Origin: Zygnema cylindricum
Lineage: Eukaryota > Streptophyta > Zygnematophyceae > Zygnematales > Zygnemataceae
DNA: 60,000 nt
Direction: 5' to 3'
Assembly (NCBI GenBank): GCA_037447655.1
Contig: JBBHKE010000667.1
Location: 188,001 to 248,000, forward strand
A model generated the notes under the pieces. That model saw nothing but the letters and a program-made list of their open reading frames with translations. It was not told the origin of the DNA and searched no databases. How positions within the stretch are numbered: position 1 is the stretch's first letter; the number at the start of each line of letters is the position of its first letter. Shown in pieces: positions 11,529-22,685 of the stretch. The translations under genes and the position numbers were made by a program.

Positions 11529-12738
11529 AATTTATTTATGAAACTTTCTTTCAAGGTTTCGAGTTTTGAATCAATTGTGAACTGGGTTGATCGGTGCACT
11601 CTTCTTATTTGAATTTTTATGGTTTTTTTTTAGTTTGTTTCCTTTGTCTTTTTCTTTGTGCACTCGAAGGATGCTCATTACATTCTTTCCTCAATGTAGT
11701 TTTATTTATGTTTCTTGTCATTTCTTATTTCATTTAAAATTTGTCAACAGAGAGAATAGAGGAGCATCCTCTGGCCGTGTAGAATTAGCATTTGTACTTT
11801 AGAAAACAGAAAATGGTGTGAAGGTGGCTTTTGTCGCCTCTGTGGAGTTCGGAAGTTCCGATTCGTTCTATTCTGTTCCGTTCCGTTTTGTTTAGTTCCT
11901 TTGGTTTCGATCAGTGTCAGTTCAGTTCAGTTCAATTCCGTTTTCTTACATTCCATTCAGTTATGTATCATTATGTTCAGTTGTATTCCACTCAGTTCCA
12001 TTCTACTCCGTTCCGTACAGCTCAGTTCTGTTATGTACCAGTCCATGTAAGGATCGGATCGAATCGGTTAAGTTCAGTTTTTGGTTGAAGCTCCGTTTGG
12101 TTCAATTGAGTGCAGCTCCGATCTGCTTGGGAAGAGGAACAATTTGTAGGGTTTGGATTGGGAAGGTAGTGATTGTAGTGTAAATAGGAGCTGGTTTATT
12201 TAATTGGGAGCCTCTTGAAGTGGAGATTTTTTTTTCATATTGTTTTGCTGTAACATCTTTTCCCTTCGTGGAGGGGAACATTGCGCTGATAAGATGGAAA
12301 TAGAGGTTGGAGCAAAAGGGGCCGAGGGGGATTTAGGTTTGCAGAAAAGAGAGTCTTTGTTTAATTTTATTCTTTGTACAGATTGCCAAATTTCTCGTGA
12401 AGAAATGAAAACATTTGAAAAATAATTGTTTCAATTTTGTGTCATGTTGCAACTTTTCCTTGTTTTTGTGATCGTTTATTTATGGATTGGTTCAAAATTT
12501 CTGAAAATGGTTGCTGATTGATTACGAGTATGGGTTACGACCGTTGAAATCAATCGTCCCAAGTTCATACACATCATCACCTGAGGACCCGAGGTCTAAT
12601 GAATCTGCCATCCACATTCTCCATGTGGGAGTCGAGAAGCAATATCTCAGACATTATTGGGATCACAGTCTATAAGTAGTGTGAACCATGTCGATTTTCA
12701 AGCAAATGTTAAGCAATTTTGAAGCATACGCAACTTAA
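11529..12738. other. 3' flank with degenerate pentamer array
   Basis: This is the probable 3' untranslated region and flank of the upstream gene. Between about 11860 and 12060 the plus strand is a degenerate 5-bp array (TTCCG, TTCAG, TTCNG-like units). The frames across it are Ser/Phe/Val-rich only because of that periodicity. No other gene is seen. Confidence 0.5.
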
Positions 12739-13149
12739 TGTTGGGTTTGACACCTTCCATCTGGTAGTAGAGGTTCGCATGTATAGGTGGTGATAACTTT
12801 CTGCATTATTGCTATGAGTTGTCGGCATTTTAGGTGTTGTCGATGTGGGGCTAACATTGAACTAATATGGGAAGATGAGCATATGAGAATCAGCTTTATG
12901 GCTCAGACAAAGTCCAAATCAAACATTTGCATTCACTTCATTTCTAATGGAATCTATCAGCTGACCTGCAATCTGTTTTATGGCCAACTTGTAGTGGATG
13001 TAATATCCCTTTCCTATCTAAAATCTGCTTTCCTACTTCGTGACTTAATAAAGCATGTCGCTCTTCCTTTTCCTGTCATCAAGTTAGGCGTGCGTGGCTC
13101 TAAGAATTCTTCAAGTATTTCGAAATGCGTGACGTGACTCACGCCAGTC
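12739..13149 (+). repeat. Candidate LTR of a copia-like element
   Basis: The segment begins TGTTGGGTTTGA and ends near GTCA, contains an AATAAA at about 13047, and is followed after one base by TGGCCCGCTTGGCGCC, which could be a primer-binding site. A decayed gag follows at 13200. Plant copia LTRs commonly start TGTTGG. No second LTR copy was found in the window, so the limits are inferred. Confidence 0.3.
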
Positions 13150-13199
13150 ATTGGCCCGCTTGGCGCCCCCGATAAGCTTGAAGGCTCCAATTATAAGTA

Positions 13200-13720
13200 A
13201 TGGAGGAGGTTCAGGTCCACGGGAGCCCTCGAAGAGAAGATGGGAAGATGGGAATTGTTACTAGAGAAGAGTTGCCCCTTGTCTTTGCAGGCGCAAACAA
13301 CCAGAAAGAGGATGAGAAAAAGGCAATCAAAGATTGGGGAACAAGAGAGATTCGTGCAAAAAACACATTGACTCGTGGATTAAGAGATAGCCAACTCGGA
13401 GACGTGACCAGATCTACCACATCATTGGAAAGCTTAGAGTCGCTCGAAACAACACACAAGCTTGGAGGAATACAACAAGTAATCAAACTTGGGAAACAGC
13501 TAATGACAAATCTATATCGGGACGAGACTTCTCTCGAGACCTACACCTCTCACTATGTGAATCGGCTTCACCCTCCCAATGGATACCAAGATATACCCTC
13601 CTCATGCTATCCCTCCCAGTTGAGTACAAACATATTTCCACGTGGCGAGATCGGCGCGACATACCACTCTAGAATTGGAATGAAGTTGTGGAAATTCTCC
13701 TCAAGGATAAATTGACTCCA
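13200..13720 (+). pseudogene. Ty1/copia-like gag remnant with frameshift
   Basis: A 171-codon frame from 13200 has the spacing of copia gag (UBN2-type): a Trp followed by an Ala-Lys-rich helix, a DSQLGDV segment, a Ser-Leu-Glu segment, then Leu/Tyr-rich helices. From about 13590 the gag-like sequence (an MLSLP motif, later WNEVVEILL) moves to another frame and meets a stop near 13672, so the copy is frameshifted and truncated. No protease, integrase or reverse transcriptase follows. Family assignment rests on recalled pattern only. Confidence 0.5.
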
Positions 13721-14613
13721 TAATTTTGACTAATTGCGAAACCCACGCAAGGAGCGATGCATTCGCTTGAGCAAGGATTGGAGGCAGAGACAAACGACAT
13801 GAGAAAAGAGACAAAAAGAAAACAGATAAGACATGTATTCAGTTATTCACAGCCGTACACATTCAGCACAAGCAAGCGGACGACCCGGAAAAGAGTCGTT
13901 CACTTCCTGTACGGGTACGGACATATCTAGCCGCACCGGAATCAAGTGTATTGCAACTAATCGCCACGTGGGCATCATCGCACCGTCCATATACCAAACA
14001 GAATCAGTGCAAGCGAACGGATACTGTGACATATGTCGCATGAGTTCGAAGCCTCGGGAAGGTCGCGCCACATTTGGGCGAACTGGTGAAGCGGCGCATG
14101 CACACAGCCGATGCAGTGGTACGGTAAGCTAAGTCCGTACCGGTACCTTTGGAGCTTTGGAACGGCGGAGGACGACATGAACCGGTTTCGGCGACCGTAA
14201 AATGTCGAACATAAAACATTGTACAGTAACCGTACATAACCGTACAGAAGGTTTGGAAGGTACGTAACGGTTTCGCCGACCACTCCGACGCCGAACAATT
14301 CCGTGCATGTTTGTACCCAAGCTTGTCGTTTTCCAGACAACAGTACGGCCGGCAATTGGCACGGACTGCATGCATATTTAAAGATCGCAAATCGACCGCT
14401 TTGGCCATCAGCTTTGAGCCCTTCTCTCTCTCTTCTCTATCAGTGTTTCAGTAGCGCGCTTCCCTTCACTACTCCTTCCCACAAAATTTAAGTACTCCCC
14501 TCTCTCTCTCACTCAGTCATCCGTTCCCTCCCTTTCTCACACTTCTTCTCTCCCTCCCTATCCCTCTCGTTTCCTTTGCTCTCCCTATCCCTGTCCACCT
14601 CTCTCCTCCCACA
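13721..14613 (+). promoter_or_regulatory. 5' flank of the secreted Pro-rich gene, GTAC-rich
   Basis: No coding sequence. Between about 13850 and 14350 GTAC-core motifs (CCGTAC, GTACGG, GTACCGG) are dense. Around 14025-14100 the flank shares a block, including GACATATGTCGCAT and GGCGAACTGGTGAAGCGGCG, with 23725-23795. A CT-rich leader (14420-14610) precedes the ATG, as is common in plant 5' untranslated regions. Confidence 0.4.
14374..14382 (+). promoter_or_regulatory. TATA-like box
   Basis: ATATTTAAA lies about 235 bp upstream of the ATG at 14614 and just ahead of a CT-rich leader. This is a plausible TATA box if the untranslated leader is about 200 nt. No transcription start can be verified. 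Confidence 0.4.
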
Positions 14614-16326
<1,713 letters not shown>

Positions 16327-17392
16327 TGCCGTTACGTTATGTGACAGAAAATAAGTAAGCATGTGGTGTTACCGTCTGTTCTGTTTTGACTCCCAAACCG
16401 TTGCGCTTCTGTTTGGTATCACACCGGATATTGTTTCAATTTGAATTATACTATTCTTTGGCTTGGCTCCTACGGTTCCTTTTCCCTTCAGTTTCTGTTT
16501 CTGTTTTGACTAGTTTCAACTTCAGTTCAAGTTTTACTCTATTCGGATTTATTCTTTTTAATTCGTTTTTAATCACTTGAAAGGAAGCTTTCTCAACTGT
16601 TCACTTGACATTATATTTTCTCTTGTTGTAGTGTGGTTTTGAATCAGGGGTTAGATTTCTTACCTTTTTATCATTTTTTAGTGTGTTCCCCCCTTTAATG
16701 GATGGTTTTTCAATTTTTTTTCATTAAATATTTGGGTCTTTTATAGTGAAAAAGGGAAAATTCTTCCAAACCAGTAATGTTACAAGATGTGGAACGATGG
16801 ACCAGAAAAATAGAGGGATTTCGGGGAGAGGAGAGTGAAAGATTTCCATTTTATTTGATTTCAGAGGGATTGGGGCGTGTGGAGCTTGAAAGATTTATAT
16901 TTTATTTGATTTTAGCCTTGTTAAATGTGTAAACCAAAAAAAAAAGATTGAACATTTGTGTTTCTCTCTCGCAAATCCATTGGCTTATGTTTTTCTTTCT
17001 TTCGCCTTCTCAAGTGCAAGTCCTTTTTCTCTCACAGAAACTTCAATCTGGTTCGCCACTGGCCTTCCTACATGATCTCTCTCTCTCTCCCCCTCTCCCC
17101 CTCTCTCCCTCACCCCCTCTCCCCCTCTCCCTCACCCCCTCTCCCCCTCTCCCCTTCTCCCCCCTTCCTCCCTCCCCCCCTCCCCTCCTCCCTCTCCCAC
17201 TCCCTCTCCCTCTCTCTCCATACATATGGAGACTCACAACGGGTGCCTCCACTCGCTCCTTCAAACTTGGAGCATTCTCTAATTTTGTCCATTCACCAAT
17301 TTCGTTTTCATACGAGTGTCGGTCTATCTGCATTTTGGAGAAACTTGCTCCTCCACACTAAAAACATTTGATAATTACTGATTACTAATTAA

Positions 17393-17396
<4 letters not shown>
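16327..17396. other. 3' flank and polypyrimidine tract
   Basis: This is the 3' flank of the secreted gene with no further coding evidence. A (CTCCC)n-like polypyrimidine tract lies at about 17075-17218. The Pro/Ser/Leu-rich frames across it are explained by composition. Confidence 0.5.

Positions 17397-17438
<42 letters not shown>
17397..17438. repeat. (AT)n microsatellite
   Basis: About 40 bp of alternating TA flanked by AATAATTA and TTAAACATT. Confidence 0.95.
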
Positions 17439-17441
<3 letters not shown>

Positions 17442-18460
17442 CATTTAATTTAAGAACCACGGAGGCTGCCAGCCTTGTTGTCTATGTCCTGAAAATGAAA
17501 TGCAAACAGGGGTGCTCTGTGGGGAGGAGATCGTTTGGAAACCTTACGCAATAAGTGTTGAAAATGCCTCCCTCCCTTGCCTTTTTCTCCAATGGATTGA
17601 CTTGCCACCCATTCTCTTTGGTAGACCTATGAATCCTCGCGACTATAAGGAACTTGATTTATTTCCTACGTCCTCTCTGGGTTGACGTTAATGAGTTAAC
17701 CCGCTATCCTCACCCCGACGGAAAAGGGAGATTCGCCTTCCTAAATACTACCTCGGTAGCCACAAGGTGCTTTTGAGAAATAGCTAACATCATGCTTTTA
17801 GAGATTCTCACCTAAGGAGTTATGATAACTTTGCTTTAGTTTGACCATCCAGCGTCCTAGCTAAATTCCTTAAGAAAGACAATGTCTCCAATGAATAAAG
17901 GCTTACAAAAAGTAGAGTCAAGGGAAAACTCTCGAAGACATTCCTTCTAATCAATTCCCCTCCTCTCACTCCATGTTCAACTCTCAACTTCAAGCAACGA
18001 TAAAAGGTATGTAAATACATATGCAAGGAAGCGACAAAGAGTCCACTGGGGAAGCAAGATGGTAATAAAGTTCAAAGTTTCCCTTCGTATGTAATCTCTA
18101 TCTTATAATAAATATACAAAAAGCCATGTCTAAACTGAGTTCTCTTAGGCTATACTGCCTAGGTTTTCAAAGTCAATATGGAGGATGCTTGCCCCAATCA
18201 AATTTGGGCAATAATCTGAACCAATTCGTTGGGCTTGGATGAGAGTCCTTTCCTTGACTTTGTCCTTTCCTACCTAACGCCATTGTATAGGCGTCGGGTC
18301 AACCGAACATGGCTTCAACCAAGAGCCCATGGTGAACATAAAGGAGCTTGTAACCATTTCAAATCCTAAATGCTAGACCGCTTTGTCCATAGTTGTCCCT
18401 TCCCAAGAAGGATGTCTGATTGGGAAATTTCCCCGGTTTGGAAACGTTCCCGGTTAACTA
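17439..18460. other. Intergenic, nothing recognised
   Basis: Several frames of about 60 codons show no family resemblance. The text contains no complete inverted-repeat element. It could be decayed retrotransposon sequence, given neighbouring remnants, but I cannot show that. Confidence 0.4.
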
Positions 18461-18679
18461 CAACCGTGAATCGTAATTAGCGCTGATAATTTTTTCGCCA
18501 CTGAAAACATCTTTTCTCCGTACACACTCTTCCAATTTTCAATTTAAGACCGCCATTCGTGAGCTGGTGATATAGCCTTTCAATCGGAACCGTCAGATCC
18601 ACAATCCGGCAAGTGTGTACGGAGAAAAGATGTTTTCAGTGGCAAAAAAAAACATGAACGCTAATTAAGATTCACGGTC
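18461..18679. mobile_element. CACCGTG-ended MITE, first of a tandem pair
   Basis: The left end CAACCGTGAATCGTAATTAG follows a TA. The right end GATTCACGGT is its inverse. Long sub-terminal inverted repeats contain GAAAACATCTTTTCTCCGTA. The next copy starts two bases after this one ends. Confidence 0.75.
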
Positions 18680-18680
18680 A

Positions 18681-18898
18681 CACCGTGAATGGTAATTAGT
18701 GTTAATGTTTTTTTTTGCCACTGAAAACATCTTTTCTCCGTACACACATGTCAGATTGTGGATCTGACGGTTGCGATTGAAATTTAATATTCTCAGCTTA
18801 CGAATGGCGGTCTTAAACTGAAAACTGGACAAATGTGTACGGAGAAAATATGTTTTCAGTGGCGATTTTTTTTTTAACGCTAATTACGATTCACGGTG
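18681..18898. mobile_element. CACCGTG-ended MITE, second of a tandem pair
   Basis: It runs from CACCGTGAATGGTAATTAG to CTAATTACGATTCACGGTG. The inverted-repeat arms are near-identical to those of its neighbour, and the centre carries GGATCTGACGG and GGCGGTCTTAAA. No coding sequence. Confidence 0.78.
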
Positions 18899-19009
18899 GG
18901 GGGGATACTGCAAGTCTGACTTATTCCCCATCCATTTCTACAACCTACGGTAGGGTTTAGAGAATAGTAGACTTGCTATGGCATCTCTGACCGTACAAAT
19001 ATACCTTAG

Positions 19010-19458
19010 CTACAACTTGTCGTTACGCTCTACGTTGTGGGGATGTGTGTTGTCTGGGTGGACAGCCCGGATGATTCCTCCTATTAGGTGAAGAGCCTGA
19101 ACCGTGCCTTTTGTTGTCAGAGAGTGACATGTCCCCACCTTCCCAAAGGTATTTTGTGCCCTAGTGCCCCCTCGGGTGACCCATATGCGCCCCATATCCG
19201 ACATCCTCTGTAAACTGTTCCGTGACAAGCGTAGCTTGGCAATCCCCCAGGTGGAGATCTTCCTGAGTTCCCCAAATGCTTTATCCGTAAGAGTGTCCCT
19301 GAGCCTATTGGTTCCGTTCCGTTGGGCATGACAGTTAGACTGAGGATATTCATTCTTAGATCCCCAGCTTACATCGTTGTTTTCAGGACCTTTGTAACCC
19401 CTAGGACCTCCACCACTATCGCCTCCTTTGCCGCGGCGAAAGTTAAAAGTACTCTAAC
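19010..19458 (-). other. Unidentified open frame, about 149 codons
   Basis: On the minus strand a frame is open from about 19458 to a stop at 19010 without an early ATG. It encodes a Gly/Arg-rich start (RRGKGGDSGGG), an Asn-rich middle and a basic C-terminal part ending NVERNDKL. A Gly/Arg-rich start followed by a basic region could be a retrotransposon gag C-terminus, but there is no CCHC knuckle. It may equally be chance. Confidence 0.2.
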
Positions 19459-19954
19459 ATCGGGTGAGGTAATGTTGAATGTTCCTATGCTAGTGGACCC
19501 TCGTCAAGTGTTGCTTTTATCTTTTGACTCAAGGTAATTGATTGCAGACTTTTAGGTGCAAATCTCTTACAAGCAAAATTTGGTTAAAGTGAAGTAACTT
19601 ACCAATATTTCGTATTCATTCCTTTCAAATACGTGACTTTTCCAACATTTCATATCTATTTCTTTCAAACTTTATTTTAACTTCTGGATGGGCCACATCT
19701 ACACAACAGCTCTAGCGAGAGATGCACAAAAAATTACATCCGACTGTTTGCTACTTTGTTGTCCTTATTATTAACATTTGCTGAAAGTCCATCTTTGAAA
19801 TGAAACAAAAATTGCATACAGTGTTAGTTTTCACCATCATTGAACCATCATCGTTTTCACATTCTGTGATTGCAGAAAGTTACACTTTATATTGGCTCTC
19901 AGCCATTAGTTTAAATCTACAAAAGTCTTGAGTTAATATACATTGGTTAAATCT

Positions 19955-20149
19955 TTTTTTCGTTATTAGTGTGAATAACACTAATTCGGTCGCAACTATT
20001 TTTGGCCAAAAATCACAAAATAGAGTTAACAACATTATTTAAGGACGTGGACTACAACCTGCCACGTCTCCTTGCACTAAACTAGTATTATTAATTCTAA
20101 TTTCGCATTAACACTAATAAATTTTTAACGCTAATAACGATGAGCGGTG
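19955..20149. mobile_element. ATCGTTATTAG-ended MITE, copy A
   Basis: It shares a long block with 20975-21155 and 30442-30640, including CCAAAAATCACAAAATAGAG, TTATTTAAGGACGTGGACTA and GTCTCCTTGCACTAAA. The right end CGCTAATAACGATGAGCGGTG is followed by TA; the left end is eroded. Confidence 0.75.
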
Positions 20150-20748
20150 TACTGATGCAAACCCTTCAAGAAAGCACCATTGCAAGATCTCTCCCCAAAT
20201 CATGCAATAACATAGATGGCATCACCTGCCGTAAAATCCGTCTGCCATATGAATGAAGGCAACATTGCAAAAAAGGTTTAACTTCAACACAAACTATCTG
20301 CACCTGTTACTTTACTGACAGCTCCATTTCAGAAGGTTTTGGGGAATTACAATAGAAAAAAAATGGTACATTTCTTTTTTCAACATCCATTTCTGTATGT
20401 CTCGCTCTCTGTACATTTTTACTTGCTTCCGGGCTCTGCTATACACGCACACATGGATGTTGGAAAACAAAAGAAAAGAAAGAAACAAAAAGGAATAAAA
20501 AAAGGAAAAACTAACTACTGTTGAGTCAAACTGCAAACTAACTTCCTGAAAGTGACTGGCCGATATGTGATAATACTGCCAATAAAAATTTTCTGGCGAA
20601 CTGTCTCTCTTATGACAACTGACGAGACACTAGTGACGGGGACATGGCAACTGTTGGTTATGCTTCAGAGAAACGATTGTTGGTACACTGAAAAATGTTA
20701 AAACAGTTACTGAAGCAGTATCTGTAAAATACTTCTTATGATCTACGT

Positions 20749-22685
20749 TTATATGGAATGCCCCTTCTTTAACACTCCCTCGAGTTTCGCTGCCTTCTGG
20801 TACTCCGCTGTTGTTAGGGGCCCTGATGGGAACACGGTAATTTCAAGCTCCAGGTGTGGGGTGGGAAGTTCATCAAAAAGGCCTCTAACATTGTTGCAGC
20901 AGACAGACTGGCCATGGGCACTCTCCCGCTGAATTCGACAGCCCTAGAGATACCAAAATTGAAACAAATGCAGTAAACCACTCATCGTTATTAGTGTTAA
21001 CAACACTAATTCATTCGCGACTTTTTTTGGCCAAAAATCACAAAATAGAGCTAACAACATTATTTAAGGACGTGGACTATAATCTGCTACGTCTCCTTGC
21101 ACTAAATTAGTATTGTTAATTCTAATTTTGCATTAACACTAACAATGCGAGCGGGAGGAGAAATGAGAAATAGGAGTAGTAGGAGGATATTATTTAGTAT
21201 ATCGTATTTTACTTTATGTTCTGGAATTGGCCGAATTAAGAATCGTTCAAAATAAAAACCGTTTTAAATGCCATCATTTAAGGTTTAAATGCAATTGAAT
21301 AAAAAGAGGTGCAAATAAAGAAAAATCGCACCTGTGGGGCTAGGACTTGGGGGAGGAGGGGACGATGATCGTGGCTGTGGAGCTGTCAACACATAAAAAC
21401 ATTATTTAAAACAAATTTAACCTCGTAGAAACGAATCAACATTCTCCAATAAAAACAAATAAAACAAAAAAATAAGACGCGACATGATTCAGTAAGGTAC
21501 GGTTCGAATGGCGAACGTACCTAGTCGCACGTGAAACGTGTAGCTGTCGTTGAAGATATTACCAGCATTAAAATTCGTGTAAAGGAAGCATTTCAGTTTA
21601 TTGCCAGCAAAGTACGCGTACCCTAAGCAAGCGCAATTGTCGTTGCACATAGACGAACACTGCAGTCTAGTGTAACCAGTATAATCAGAACCAGAACCCT
21701 TCCTTATGAAGCCAGCCCTGTCGTCCAAGGCATTAAGCAGATAACAGGATGCAGCTTCTGGAAGAAGAGGAAAGAGGGGAGGGAGGAATGGAGAGAGGAA
21801 GGGAGGGAGGAAGGGAGGGAGGGGTGGAGGGAGGGAGAGAGGGTGGGAGGAAGAGAGGGCGGTGAAAAGAGAGGGAGAGTAGGTGGAAGGTGATCGGGAG
21901 AGTGAGTGGGGGGAGAGAGGGGAGAGGAGGGGGAGAGAGGGGAGAAGGGGAAAGAGACGGGGGAGAGGGTGGAAAGGCAGGGTAGGGGAAGGTGGTGGGA
22001 GAAAGAGAGTGAAAGAATATTCAGATAAAAAAGGGCAGGGAAAGATAGGGCGGGGAGGGAGAGGCAGGGGGAGAAGGCAGCAAAGGAAACAGTACAGAAA
22101 ACAGAAGAAAAGGTTAAACAAGTAAGTTGCGAGGCTTGGAAGATAAAAGCAAATTTCAAAAAACGACAAGTAACGAGAATGGAGGACACGAACTTACAAT
22201 GGACTTAAAAAAAAAAAAAAATCCAACAACCTCTGTTTCAACCCGGCACGATATGTTCATGTATCCTTACATCCCTTTTTTATTACCTTCTCCAAGTCCT
22301 CTCTGCCCCTTATCCGTTTGTCCGTAAATTTTTTGTATCAATTCTATTTCCTCACCATTTACCTCCACTTTCCATTTATTTCCCACGCTGTACACACTCC
22401 CCGTGAACCTCTACTTCTCCCTCCACTCTCCCCAACCTCCCTCTCCCCTTATAGCCTCTCCCTCCCCCTCCTCCTCTCCCTTCTCTTCGCCCTCCTCCTC
22501 GCCCTCCTCCTCGCCCTCTCCCTCCCCGCTAAACCTCTTTTACAACTATAGTTCTCTGTCAAGTGGGTTTTGCCAATAATAGATAACAACCCCTATCACC
22601 CTCCCCCCTCCCTCTTACCTCTGAGTCCGGCCAGCAACGTGACGACAAAGAGGATCATTAATACCCCACTCTTTAGAACTCCCAT
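20749..22685 (-). CDS. Secreted protein with PAN/apple-like domain
   Basis: Minus strand. Exon 1, 22619-22685, encodes a signal peptide (MGVLKSGVLMILFVVTLLAG) and ends before GTAAGA in phase 1. Exon 2 starts at 21757 after CTTCCAG and joins in frame; it encodes about 79 residues whose pattern of Cys (QCSSMCNDNCACLGYAYF, then a later Cys in KCFLY) resembles a PAN_2/apple domain, used in secreted proteins for protein or carbohydrate binding. A strong donor lies after 21521 (G|GTACGT). Further exons are supported at 21332-21382 (17 codons, Pro/Ser-rich in the phase that follows) and 20749-20943 (64 codons, starting GCRIQRES, ending GHSI). The last junction needs another phase, so a small exon or alternative donor is missing from my model. 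Reading through the donor would instead stop at 21489. A MITE sits in the last intron. A cell-surface or matrix role is inferred. Confidence 0.6.
20975..21155. mobile_element. ATCGTTATTAG-ended MITE, copy B (intronic)
   Basis: Same family and interior as copy A, inserted in the last intron of the PAN-domain gene, between the coding blocks at 21332-21382 and 20749-20943. The left end CTCATCGTTATTAGTG is intact; the right end is degraded to ACAATGCGAGCGG. Confidence 0.75.

Noticed and set aside
11831-12183. Ser/Phe/Val-rich frames
   Set aside because: Produced by the TTCNG pentamer array, which keeps several frames open at once.
21489-22169. 226-codon minus frame rich in Ser, Pro and Leu
   Set aside because: Its first two thirds is the polypyrimidine intron of the PAN-domain gene; only the part from 21757 down is coding.
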